A DNA stretch of 64,000 nucleotides from Streptomyces lucensis JCM 4490. Its GTDB lineage: Bacteria; Actinomycetota; Actinomycetes; Streptomycetales; Streptomycetaceae. How positions within the stretch are numbered: the first letter of the stretch is position 1; every line of letters begins with the position of its first letter. The notes beneath the pieces are model-generated. The model did not search any database. It worked only from the letters and a program-made list of their open reading frames with translations, and had not been told where the DNA came from. The translations under genes were made by a program, and so were the position numbers. The stretch lies in the NCBI RefSeq assembly GCF_014650035.1, contig NZ_BMUE01000003.1, positions 372,001 through 436,000 of the forward strand, read 5' to 3'. This document shows, piece by piece, positions 15,583-23,600 of this stretch.

Positions 15583-16038
15583 ATGTCGTCGTCTGCGCCG
15601 TACTACCTCAAGGGCAGCGCGTTCACCGTCCGTATGAACAGCGTGATCGGCTGGCTCGCCCGGCACGGGCTCAGTCTCGCGGGCAGCGCCGAACTCTCCG
15701 TGCCCGGCCGCAAGAGCGGCCGGATGCAGCGCATCCCGGTGAACCCGCACACCTTCGACGGCGGGCAGTACCTGGTCTCGGCGCGCGGCCACTCGCAGTG
15801 GGTGCGGAACATGCGCGCGGCCGGCGGCGGCGAACTGCGCGTCGGCCGCAAGGTGCGCGCCTTCACGGCGGTGGAGCTCCCCGACTCCGAGAAGCTCCCC
15901 GTCCTGCGCACCTACCTGGAGAAGTGGGGCTGGCAGGTCAACCAGTACTTCGGCGGCGTGAGCACGGAGTCCTCCGACGAGGAGATCGCCGCCTGCGCGG
16001 CCGACCACCCCGTCTTCCGGATCACCGTCAGGAACTGA
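15583..16038 (+). CDS. Deazaflavin (F420)-dependent nitroreductase/quinone reductase family protein
   Basis: A 151-residue protein of the DDN family, split-barrel enzymes that use reduced F420 to reduce quinones or nitro compounds. Visible blocks are PYYLKGSAFTVRMNSVIGWL, LSVPGRKSGRMQRIPVNPHT and YLVSARGHSQWVRNMRAAGG. These are the usual signature of the family, followed by VGRKVRAFTAVEL. The ATG at 15583 follows GGGGG at close spacing; a GTG at 15571 would add four residues. Its 3' end overlaps the convergent reductase gene by 11 bp. Control by the divergent TetR is likely. Confidence 0.88.
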   Translation: MSSSAPYYLKGSAFTVRMNSVIGWLARHGLSLAGSAELSVPGRKSGRMQRIPVNPHTFDGGQYLVSARGHSQWVRNMRAAGGGELRVGRKVRAFTAVELPDSEKLPVLRTYLEKWGWQVNQYFGGVSTESSDEEIAACAADHPVFRITVRN

Positions 16039-17323
16039 CGGGTTCCTCCGCCGGGCCTGCCTGTCCGCCCTGCCCGGTCTCCCCGGTCTCCCCGGTCTCC
16101 TTGTGCTGCCCGGCCTGCTTCCGGTCGAACGCGGTCAGGGCGCGCTGGGCGAGCGGGTGGGCACGGACCAGCTCACCCAGCGAGGTCGAGCCCTGCGTGA
16201 TGTCCTTGAACGCCTTCCACGCCGGACGGAAGCCGGTGAGAGCTGCGTGGAAGAGCCCGGGGCGCTTCTCGAACACGGCCAGCATGCGCTTGCCGACGCT
16301 CATCTCGACGCCGAGCCCCGCCTTGACCGCGAACGCGTAGTTCAGGGCCTGGCGCCGGGTGTCGACGGCGTCGTGCGCCTCGGCGATGCGGACCGCCCAC
16401 TCCCCCGCCAGCCGGCCCGAGCGCAGCGCGAAGGAGATGCCCTCGCGGGTCCACGGTTCCAGCAGGCCCGCCGCGTCACCGCAGACCAGCACCCGGCCCC
16501 GGGAGAGCGGTGAGTCGTCGGCACGGCAGCGGGTCAAGTGGCCCGAGGAGATGCTCGGTTCGAAGCCGGACAGGCCGAGGCGGGCGATGAAGTCGTCCAA
16601 GTACCGCTTGGTGGCGGCGCCTTCACCCCGGGCGGAGATCACGCCGACCGTCAGCGTGTCGCCTTTGGGGAAGACCCAGCCGTAGCTGCCGGGCATCGGG
16701 CCCCAGTCGATGAGGACCCGCCCCTTCCAGTCCTCGGCCACCGGCTCGGGCACCGGGATCTCCGCCTCCAGACCCAGGTCCACCTGGTCCAGCTTCACCC
16801 CGACATGGGCTCCTATCCGGCTGGCGCTTCCGTCGGCGCCGACCACCGCGCGGGCCAGCACCGTCTCCCCGCCCTGCAGGACCACGGCGACCGTGCGCCG
16901 GTCCGGGACCGCCGAGCCGTGCTGCTCGACCCGCTGCACGGCGACGCCCGTACGCAGCTCGGCGCCCGCCTTCTGCGCGTGCTCGACCAGCTGCTGGTCG
17001 AACTCGGGCCGGTTGATCAGCCCGAACAGCATCTGCCTGGAGCGGCGCGTGCGGGTGAAGCGGCCGTTGTTCGAGAAGGTGACCGCGTGCACCCGGTCCC
17101 TGAACGGCAGCTCGAAACCGGGCGGCAGGGCATCGCGCGAGGGGCCGATGACGCCGCCGCCGCAGGTCTTGTACCTGGGCAGTTCGGCCTTCTCCAGCAG
17201 CAGCACGCGCCGCCCCGCGACCGCCGCCGCGTAGGCGGCCGAGGCCCCCGCGGGTCCCGCGCCCACCACGACGACGTCCCACACCCGCTGCACGTCGTCC
17301 GCCGAAGAGTTCTCGCCGCTCAC
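16028..17323 (-). CDS. Geranylgeranyl reductase family FAD-dependent oxidoreductase
   Basis: A 431-residue flavoprotein that reduces isoprenoid double bonds or a related substrate. The N-terminal Rossmann dinucleotide motif is VVVGAGPAGASAAYAAAVAG (about 18-37). The family motif RYKTCGGGVIGPS is at about 50-62, and the second FAD motif GRVLVCGDAAGLLEPWTREG is at about 285-304. The C-terminus has an unusual Gly-Glu-Thr repeat coded by a 9-bp tandem repeat. The GTG at 17323 precedes the motif by 17 residues and has GGAGCGG upstream. It is divergent from the M20 peptidase. Streptomyces carry several such proteins, and the substrate is unknown. Confidence 0.92.
   Translation of the reverse strand: MSGENSSADDVQRVWDVVVVGAGPAGASAAYAAAVAGRRVLLLEKAELPRYKTCGGGVIGPSRDALPPGFELPFRDRVHAVTFSNNGRFTRTRRSRQMLFGLINRPEFDQQLVEHAQKAGAELRTGVAVQRVEQHGSAVPDRRTVAVVLQGGETVLARAVVGADGSASRIGAHVGVKLDQVDLGLEAEIPVPEPVAEDWKGRVLIDWGPMPGSYGWVFPKGDTLTVGVISARGEGAATKRYLDDFIARLGLSGFEPSISSGHLTRCRADDSPLSRGRVLVCGDAAGLLEPWTREGISFALRSGRLAGEWAVRIAEAHDAVDTRRQALNYAFAVKAGLGVEMSVGKRMLAVFEKRPGLFHAALTGFRPAWKAFKDITQGSTSLGELVRAHPLAQRALTAFDRKQAGQHKETGETGETGQGGQAGPAEEPVSS
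16073..16099. repeat. 9-bp tandem repeat, three perfect copies
   Basis: CCCGGTCTC is repeated three times inside the 3' end of the geranylgeranyl reductase gene and codes for Gly-Glu-Thr repeats on the minus strand. Such a repeat can change length by slippage without breaking the frame. Confidence 0.9.
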
Positions 17324-17455
17324 GATGGTCTACCGCTCCGATCAAGCCGCTGCCCTAGTGTCCCTCGCATCCTACGGCGGCCGTCGTCGCAGGCCACTGT
17401 GGGAGTATCGGAGGTACTCACCCAGTTCAACGTCGCACCCACGAGGAGCGTGCCC

Positions 17456-18811
17456 ATGTCGTCGAACCCGGTCGCCGAGACCGTCGCCTCGCTGCTGCCC
17501 CGGGCGAAGGAGGAGCTGACCGAGCTGGTGGCCTTCAAGTCGGTCGCGGACTTCTCGCAGTTCCCGAAGAGCGAGAGCGAGGCCGCCGCGGGCTGGATCG
17601 CCGACGCGCTGCGCACCGAGGGCTTCGTGGACGTCGCGCTGCTGGACACCCCTGACGGCACCCAGTCCGTGTACGGCTACCTGCCGGGCCCGGAGGGTGC
17701 GAAAACGGTCCTCCTCTACGCGCACTACGACGTGCAGCCGCCGCTGGACGAGGCCGGCTGGGCCACGCCTCCGTTCGAGCTGACCGAGCGCGACGGCCGC
17801 TGGTACGGACGCGGCACGGCCGACTGCAAGGGCGGCCTGATCATGCACCTGCTCGCGCTGCGCGCCCTGAAGGCGAACGGCGGCGTCCCGGTGCACGTGA
17901 AGGTGATCGTGGAGGGTTCCGAGGAGCAGGGCACGGGCGGCCTGGAGCGGTACGCCGAGGAACACCCCGGACTCCTGGAGGCGGACACGATCGTCATCGG
18001 GGACGCGGGCAACTTCCGCGTCGGCCTGCCCACGGTGACCACCACCCTGCGCGGCATGACGATGGTCCGCGTCCAGGTCGACACCCTCGCCGGCAACCTG
18101 CACTCCGGCCAGTTCGGCGGCGCCGCCCCGGACGCGCTGGCCGCGCTGATCCGCGTCCTGGACTCGCTGCGCGCCGAGGACGGCTCGACGACGGTCGACG
18201 GGCTGGACTCCACGGCCGAGTGGGACGGCCTGGAGTACACCGAGGACCAGTTCCGCGCGGACGCCAGGGTGCGGGACGGTGTCGAGCTGATCGGCGGCGG
18301 TTCGGTCGCCGACCGCATCTGGGCCCGCCCGGCGGTCACCGTCCTCGGCATCGACTGCCCGCCGGTCGTCGGCGCCACACCGTCGGTGCAGGCCGGCGCC
18401 CGCGCGCTGATCAGCCTGCGGGTGCCGCCGGGCGTCGACGCGGCCGAGGCGACCAAGCTGCTCCAGGCGCACATCGAGGCGCACACCCCGTGGGGCGCCC
18501 GGGTCGCCGTCGAGCAGATCGGCCAGGGCCAGGCGTTCCGCGCCGACACCTCCAGCCCCGCCTACCAGGCGATGGCCGACGCGATGGCCGTCGCCTACCC
18601 GGGCGAGACGATGCAATACGCCGGCCAGGGCGGCTCCATCCCCCTCTGCAACACCCTCGCCGGCCTCTATCCGCGGGCGGAGATCCTGCTCATCGGCCTG
18701 AGCGAGCCCGAGGCACAGATCCACGCGGTCAACGAGAGCGTGTCCCCCGAGGAGCTGGAGCGGCTGTCGGTCGCCGAGGCGCTCTTCCTGCGCAACTACG
18801 CGGCGGGCTGA
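17456..18811 (+). CDS. M20-family dipeptidase / peptidase
   Basis: A 451-residue zinc peptidase of the M20 family (DapE/CPG2 type), cleaving dipeptides or related amides in the cytoplasm. Metal and catalytic motifs are in order: YAHYDVQPP (first His and Asp), YGRGTADCKGG (bridging Asp), EGSEEQGTGG (catalytic Glu pair) and VIGDAGNF. The dimerisation domain follows (GNLHSGQFGGAAPDALAALI). GQGGSIPL and HAVNESV end the active site. The ATG at 17456 follows GAGGAG. Length is normal. Confidence 0.95.
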   Translation: MSSNPVAETVASLLPRAKEELTELVAFKSVADFSQFPKSESEAAAGWIADALRTEGFVDVALLDTPDGTQSVYGYLPGPEGAKTVLLYAHYDVQPPLDEAGWATPPFELTERDGRWYGRGTADCKGGLIMHLLALRALKANGGVPVHVKVIVEGSEEQGTGGLERYAEEHPGLLEADTIVIGDAGNFRVGLPTVTTTLRGMTMVRVQVDTLAGNLHSGQFGGAAPDALAALIRVLDSLRAEDGSTTVDGLDSTAEWDGLEYTEDQFRADARVRDGVELIGGGSVADRIWARPAVTVLGIDCPPVVGATPSVQAGARALISLRVPPGVDAAEATKLLQAHIEAHTPWGARVAVEQIGQGQAFRADTSSPAYQAMADAMAVAYPGETMQYAGQGGSIPLCNTLAGLYPRAEILLIGLSEPEAQIHAVNESVSPEELERLSVAEALFLRNYAAG

Positions 18812-18830
18812 ACCCTTCTGCTCGTGGCAG

Positions 18831-18857
18831 AGGGCCCTCGCCTCGTGCGGGGGCCCT
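18831..18857 (+). terminator. Hairpin between the M20 peptidase and MBL genes
   Basis: A 10-bp stem with one G-T pair (18831-18840 with 18848-18857) lies 20 bp after the peptidase stop and 15 bp before the next ATG. Confidence 0.45.
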
Positions 18858-18872
18858 GCCTACGGTCGGCGC

Positions 18873-19586
18873 ATGGACGTCATCGAACTCCTTCCCCGCC
18901 TGCACCTCCTGCGCTTCCCGGTCGGCCAGGCCTACCTCTGGGCCGACGACGACGACGAGCTGACGCTGGTGGACGCCGGACCCCTCGGCTCCGGCCGGGC
19001 GATCGCCGGGGCCGTCACGGCGCTGGGGCGCGCCCCTTCGGACGTGCGGCGGATCGTGCTGACCCATTTCCACACCGATCACGCGGGCGGGGCGGGCGAG
19101 TTCGCCGCGCTGAGCGGCGCCGAGGTGCTGGCGCACCACCTGGACGCGCCGTTCGTGCGAGGTGAACTCGACGGTCCGCCACCGCGGTTGGCGGACTGGG
19201 AAGTACCCATTCAGGCTGCGGTGGCCGAGCTTCTGCCCGTGGGCACGCCGGTCCCGCCCGCCGCCGTCACCGAACTGTCGGACGGCGACGTGCTGGACTT
19301 CGGCGGCGGTGCCCGGGTGCTGCACGTCCCCGGGCACACGGACGGCAGCGTCGCGTTGTTCCTGCCCGGCGAGGGCGTGCTGTTCACCGGGGACACCGTG
19401 GCGGCCTCACCGGCCGACGGGACGGTGATGCCCGGGGTGTTCAACCTCGACCGGTACCGGCTCCGCACGTCCCTGGAACGGTTGGCGGCCCTCGGCGCGG
19501 AGGTGGCCTGCTTCGGCCATGGGGACCCGGTGGTGGGCGGCGCCGCCGCCGCGCTGCGTACGGCCGCGGCGACGGCGGCACCCTGA
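18873..19586 (+). CDS. MBL-fold metallo-hydrolase
   Basis: A 237-residue metallo-beta-lactamase-fold hydrolase. The zinc motif is THFHTDHAGG (H65, H67, D69, H70). Further ligands are HVPGHTDGS, the Asp in FTGDTVAASPADG and the final His in CFGHGDPV. This is the glyoxalase-II-like layout, with no signal peptide. Substrate could be a thioester, lactone or other ester; the sequence does not say. It is convergent with the kinase-Nudix gene. Confidence 0.9.
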   Translation: MDVIELLPRLHLLRFPVGQAYLWADDDDELTLVDAGPLGSGRAIAGAVTALGRAPSDVRRIVLTHFHTDHAGGAGEFAALSGAEVLAHHLDAPFVRGELDGPPPRLADWEVPIQAAVAELLPVGTPVPPAAVTELSDGDVLDFGGGARVLHVPGHTDGSVALFLPGEGVLFTGDTVAASPADGTVMPGVFNLDRYRLRTSLERLAALGAEVACFGHGDPVVGGAAAALRTAAATAAP

Positions 19587-19618
19587 ACCCGGCCGAGGGC
19601 AGTCAAGCTGACGAGCCG

Positions 19619-20662
19619 TCAGCCGACCGGCACTCCGGCCTCCAGGTAGAGCGCGGTGCCCCGCTCGCGGGCGCGCAGGGCCCAGCGCAGCCGCTCGTAG
19701 CGGACCGGCGGGAGCATCTCGGCGGCCTCCTGCTCGGTGGCGAAGCGCCATGCCCGCAGCTCCGGCCCCGGCAGCAGCACCCGGGACGCCTCGCCGGACG
19801 CCAGCCGGCCGCCGTCGAACAGCAGCCGCAGCCCGCCGAAACCGGGCGGCGCGGGACGCTCCCAGTCGACCACGAGCAGCCGGGGCACCTCGCGCAGCCG
19901 TATCCCCGTCTCCTCGGCGACCTCGCGCATCCCGGCGCGGGCCGGGGCCTCGCCGCGCTCGACCACACCGCCGGGGAACTCCCAGCCGGGCTTGTAGGTG
20001 GGGTCCACGAGCAGCACCCGGTCGTCGTCGTCGAAGAGCAGGACCCCGGCGGCGAGGGTCTCGGCGGTCGGCTCGGGGGTCTGCACGATGTCACAGACGG
20101 GCGCGGCACCGCTGTCGACGGCCTCGGCGATGCGCACGGCGGTCTCGTACGGGGTCAGGGCGCTGGTGTCCACGAGGTGGGCGTCGGCGGTGAGCCAGGA
20201 GGCGAGCGCGGCACGGTAGGGCTCGACGTGGTCGTACGACCACTGCCGTACCCGCAGCTCGCCGTCGGGCAGGTCCGGCGGGACCTCCCGGCCGGCGATG
20301 CGCTCGCGCAGGATCGTTTCGGCCGGGGCGAGCAGCAGATGGCGTACCGGGATCCCGCGGGCGGCGAGGCCGCCGAAGATCTCGTCGCGGTACTCCTGAC
20401 GGAGCAGGGTCATGGGCACCACGAGGGTCCCGCCCAGCTCGGTGAGCATCCCGGCCGCGGTCTCGACCACGAGCCTGCGCCAGATCGGCAGGTCCTGGAA
20501 GTCGCCGACCTCGGCGAGGCGTTTGGCCGGCAGCAGATGCGTGAGCGCCGCGCCGACGACCTCGGGGTCGAAGAGCGCGCTGTTCGGGATCAGTTCGATC
20601 AGTTCCCGTGCGGTGGTGGTCTTCCCCGCACCGAACGCGCCGTTGATCCAGACGACGGTCAC
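19619..20662 (-). CDS. P-loop kinase-Nudix hydrolase fusion
   Basis: A 347-residue two-domain protein. The N-terminal domain (about 1-175) is a P-loop nucleotide kinase-like fold with Walker A GAFGAGKTT (about 8-16) and an AAA_33/shikimate-kinase-like layout. The C-terminal domain (about 200-347) is a Nudix hydrolase. Its box is visible as GGVVERGEAPARAGMREVAE plus ETGI, matching GX5EX7REUXEEXGU. The GTG at 20662 has GAGGAGGGG upstream and the P-loop starts six residues on. The pairing suggests handling of a phosphorylated nucleotide-like compound, which is inference only. Confidence 0.9.
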   Translation of the reverse strand: MTVVWINGAFGAGKTTTARELIELIPNSALFDPEVVGAALTHLLPAKRLAEVGDFQDLPIWRRLVVETAAGMLTELGGTLVVPMTLLRQEYRDEIFGGLAARGIPVRHLLLAPAETILRERIAGREVPPDLPDGELRVRQWSYDHVEPYRAALASWLTADAHLVDTSALTPYETAVRIAEAVDSGAAPVCDIVQTPEPTAETLAAGVLLFDDDDRVLLVDPTYKPGWEFPGGVVERGEAPARAGMREVAEETGIRLREVPRLLVVDWERPAPPGFGGLRLLFDGGRLASGEASRVLLPGPELRAWRFATEQEAAEMLPPVRYERLRWALRARERGTALYLEAGVPVG

Positions 20663-20735
20663 GGACTCCCCCTCCTCTGTAGGCCCCCTGTGGCTTGCCC
20701 GCTTCACCCTGCCACGGAAACCCCGCCCCGGTTAG

Positions 20736-20800
20736 GGCGCCCTGCGCGTGCGTGCCGGTGCCCCCGCGGCGGGGGCACCGGCACGCACGCGCAGGGCGCC
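20736..20800 (-). terminator. 30-bp perfect hairpin
   Basis: Left arm 20736-20765 and right arm 20771-20800 are exact reverse complements over 30 bp with a 5-nt loop. It begins 6 bp after the stop of the small secreted peptide gene on the minus strand and ends 73 bp upstream of the kinase-Nudix start. It is most likely a terminator, though unusually long. Confidence 0.8.
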
Positions 20801-20805
20801 GGGGT

Positions 20806-20994
20806 CTACTCCTGCCCGGCGTCGTCGGCGGCGGGGGCGCTCTCGTGGCCGACGAGGTGACCTGCGGTGTCGAGGGAGTCCGAGACGGTGAGGTCGCCCA
20901 CGCGCGCCTCACCCGAGGAGTGGGACGGGGTGACGGCGGCCACGACGAATCCCGTGGCGAGGGAGGCGATGGCGAGCATGCTGCGCTTCTTCAT
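20806..20994 (-). CDS. Small secreted peptide of unknown function
   Basis: A 62-residue protein with a clear Sec signal peptide: basic MKKRSM, a hydrophobic core LAIASLATGFVVAAV and a small-residue cleavage region near TPSHS. The mature part is about 35 residues, acidic and lacking cysteine, so it is not a lipoprotein or chaplin. AGGGC lies before the ATG and a very strong hairpin follows the stop. Streptomyces encode many such short secreted peptides. No homologue is recognised. The 312 bp upstream, to 21306, show no gene. Confidence 0.65.
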   Translation of the reverse strand: MKKRSMLAIASLATGFVVAAVTPSHSSGEARVGDLTVSDSLDTAGHLVGHESAPAADDAGQE

Positions 20995-21306
20995 GCCCTG
21001 ATCAACTACCGGGGCGCCCGGGAGTCACGCGGATCGGTCAGGTTCGGCCCGACCGGCCGATCGCGGCCGGTGCGGCAGTCGCCCGGCTGCGCGAGAGCCT
21101 CGACCGCTTCACTTCGGCGGCACGCGTCCCGACCCGGCGTGGAACCGCCTGGTCCCGGCACGGGCCGGCCGGCGGCACCCGCCCGAGTACCGTCCCGGGT
21201 GGTCCGCCGAGCGGGCGCCGCGCCGCGGACCTCACCCGCTCCCCGCCGGCCCGCGCGGGACACGGGGACCGCCGCCCGGTGCGGGGCGGGCCGCCGGGCC
21301 TCGCGC

Positions 21307-22254
21307 TCAGACGCTCGCCGTGTCCGGTCTGCGGGCCAGCGCGGCCGCGGCCGCGCCGACCAGGCCCGCGTCGGTGCCCATCTGGGCGGGCACGACCGTC
21401 AGCCGCTGCACGAACGACAGCGTGGCGTAGTCGGTGAGCGCCTTGCGCAGGGGCGTGAGGAGGATGTCGCCGGCCTTGCCGACGCCGCCGCCGATCACCG
21501 CGATGTCGATCTCGACCAGGGTCGCGGTGGCCGCGATGCCGGCGGCCAGCGCCTGCGCGGCCCGCTCGAAGGAGGCCACGGCGACCGGGTCCCCCTCGCG
21601 CGCCGCCTCGGCCACCGCGGCGGCCGACATGTCCTCGCCGGGCCCCGGGCTCCAGCCTTGCTCCAGGGCGCGGCGCGCGATGTTGGGCCCGCTGGCGATG
21701 CGCTCCACGCACCCCCGCGAACCGCACGGGCAGGGATCGCCGTCGAGGTCGACGCTGATGTGGCCGATGTGGCCGGCGTTGCCGGTCGGACCGGGGTGCA
21801 GCCGCCCGTTCAGTACGAGACCTCCGCCGACGCCCGTGGACACCACCATGCACAGCGCGTTGTCGTGACCGCGGGCGGCGCCCTGCCAGTGCTCGGCCGC
21901 CGTGATGGCGACGCCGTCGCCGATCAGTTCCACGGGAAGCCCCCCGGTGAGGCCGCGCACCCGCTCGACCACCGGGAAGCCACGCCAGCCCGGCACGTTC
22001 ACCGGGCTGACGGTCCCCGCCGAGGCGTCCACCGGGCCGGCGCTGCCGATGCCGATCGATCCGGCGCGGCCCCACAGGGGCGAGCCGGCGAGGCTGCCCA
22101 GCACCTGCTCGACGGCACGCATGACCGTTTCGCCGTCCTGCTGGGCCGGCGTCGGGGCCTGAGCCCGCACCAGTATCCGTCCGTCGCCGTCCACCAGTGC
22201 GCCGGCGATCTTCGTACCGCCGATGTCCAGGGCCGCCACGAGATCGGTGTGCAT
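21307..22254 (-). CDS. ROK-family sugar kinase (glucokinase-like)
   Basis: A 315-residue ATP-dependent sugar kinase. Visible features are the N-terminal phosphate motif ALDIGGTKIAGALVDGDG, the substrate loop HWQGAARGHDNALCMVVSTG, and the ROK zinc site GHIGHISVD ... CPCGSRGCVE with H and three Cys. GGGVGKAG lies near the C-terminus. The protein has no N-terminal helix-turn-helix, so it is an enzyme, not a NagC-type regulator. The ATG at 22254 is chosen; a TTG at 22257 is possible. It is divergent from a LacI regulator that shares its promoter region. The sugar is unknown. Confidence 0.93.
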   Translation of the reverse strand: MHTDLVAALDIGGTKIAGALVDGDGRILVRAQAPTPAQQDGETVMRAVEQVLGSLAGSPLWGRAGSIGIGSAGPVDASAGTVSPVNVPGWRGFPVVERVRGLTGGLPVELIGDGVAITAAEHWQGAARGHDNALCMVVSTGVGGGLVLNGRLHPGPTGNAGHIGHISVDLDGDPCPCGSRGCVERIASGPNIARRALEQGWSPGPGEDMSAAAVAEAAREGDPVAVASFERAAQALAAGIAATATLVEIDIAVIGGGVGKAGDILLTPLRKALTDYATLSFVQRLTVVPAQMGTDAGLVGAAAAALARRPDTASV

Positions 22255-22362
22255 CAAGGTCAGATCTCCCCGTTGAAGCTTGGGAACCAGAAAGAGGGGC
22301 AGGCCGGTCGAGCGGTGGGGGCGCAGGGCCGGGAACAGCAGTGGACAGTCTCCCCCGAGTCT

Positions 22363-22374
22363 GACAACGTTGTC
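22363..22374. promoter_or_regulatory. LacI-family operator
   Basis: GACAACGTTGTC is a perfect 12-bp palindrome with a central CG, the classic form of LacI/GalR operators in Streptomyces. It sits between the divergent ROK kinase (start 22254) and LacI (start 22469) genes and may control both. Confidence 0.7.
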
Positions 22375-22468
22375 CAGGCTCTATGCTCGACGCCACATCC
22401 TCATACAAGCCCATGGATCGCCGTACCACTCCGTGGGAGAACACGGACCAAGGACAGGACAGCGCATC

Positions 22469-23518
22469 GTGCCCGAGACCACCCGCCGCGCAGAACGCCC
22501 CTCCGGGAGCCGATACGGCAACCGTCCCACGATGAAGGACGTGGCCGCGCGCGCCGGGGTGGGCCTCAAGACGGTGTCCCGCGTGGTCAACGGGGAGCCC
22601 GGCGTGACCCCGGACACCGAGCGCCGGGTGCAGGAGGCCATCGACGCCCTCGGCTTCCGCCGCAACGACAGCGCGCGCGTGCTGCGCAAGGGCCGTACGG
22701 CGAGCATCGGCCTGATCCTGGAGGACCTCGCGGACCCGTTCTACGGCCCGCTCAGCCGCGCCGTCGAAGAGGTGGCCCGCGCCCACGGCGCCCTGCTGAT
22801 CAACGGCTCCAGCGCGGAGGACCCGGAGCGCGAGCAGGAACTGGCGCTGGCCCTGTGCGCGCGGCGCGTGGACGGCCTGGTGGTGATTCCGGCCGGGGAC
22901 GACCACCGCTACCTGGAGCCGGAGATCAGGGCGGGCGTGGCGACGGTGTTCGTGGACCGGCCGGCCGGGAAGATCGACGCCGACGTCGTCCTGTCCGACA
23001 ACCACGGCGGCGCCCGCGACGGTGTGGCCCATCTGATCGCACACGGGCACCGGCGGATCGGTTTCATCGGTGACATGCCCCGCATCCACACGGCGGCCGA
23101 GCGGCTGCGCGGATACCGGGCGGCCATGGAGGACGCGGGGATACCGGTCGAGGAGCGCTGGATGTCCCTCGGCGTGACGAGTCCGGAGCGGGTGCGCCGG
23201 GCGGCGCGGGAGATGCTCACCGGTCCCGATCCCGTCACCGCGATCTTCACCGGCAACAACCGGGTGACCGTCACCGTGATCCGGGTCCTCGCCGGTCATT
23301 CCCGCCGGGTCGCCCTGGTCGGCTTCGACGACATCGAGCTGGCCGACCTGCTCCAGCCCGGCCTCACGGTCGTCGCACAGGACTCGGCCGCCCTGGGCCG
23401 CACCGCCGCCGAGCGCCTCTTCCGCCAGCTGGACGGCACCCCGGTCGCGCCGGAGCGCATCGAGCTGCCCACGAAGCTGATCACACGCGGCTCGGGCGAA
23501 CTCCCGCCGGACGACTGA
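22469..23518 (+). CDS. LacI-family transcriptional regulator
   Basis: A 349-residue regulator. The helix-turn-helix with hinge (about 22-75) reads TMKDVAARAGVGLKTVSRVV then NGEPGVTPDTERRVQ, and the hinge ends RNDSARVLRKG. It is followed by a periplasmic-binding-like sugar domain (IGLILEDLADPFYGPLSRAV, VALVGFDDIELADLLQPGLT). The GTG at 22469 follows AAGGACAGGAC; the longer frame begins inside the operator region. It likely represses the divergent ROK kinase and itself through the palindrome at 22363. The inducer sugar is unknown. Confidence 0.92.
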   Translation: MPETTRRAERPSGSRYGNRPTMKDVAARAGVGLKTVSRVVNGEPGVTPDTERRVQEAIDALGFRRNDSARVLRKGRTASIGLILEDLADPFYGPLSRAVEEVARAHGALLINGSSAEDPEREQELALALCARRVDGLVVIPAGDDHRYLEPEIRAGVATVFVDRPAGKIDADVVLSDNHGGARDGVAHLIAHGHRRIGFIGDMPRIHTAAERLRGYRAAMEDAGIPVEERWMSLGVTSPERVRRAAREMLTGPDPVTAIFTGNNRVTVTVIRVLAGHSRRVALVGFDDIELADLLQPGLTVVAQDSAALGRTAAERLFRQLDGTPVAPERIELPTKLITRGSGELPPDD

Positions 23519-23560
23519 GCCGGGCCGCCGCGCCCACCGTGCCGGGCAGGGCCGGTGGAC

Positions 23561-23594
23561 GGAGGACGCCGGGGCGGAGGACGCCGGGGCGGAG
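23561..23594. repeat. 15-bp tandem repeat (2.3 copies)
   Basis: GGAGGACGCCGGGGC is repeated at 23561-23575 and 23576-23590, plus four more bases. It sits in the 82-bp gap between the convergent LacI and DUF6986-like genes. Confidence 0.85.
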
Positions 23595-23600
23595 CGCCGG

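Noticed and set aside
21038..23299. A 753-residue minus-strand frame over the ROK and LacI genes
   Set aside because: It overlaps two firmly identified genes and shows no motif.
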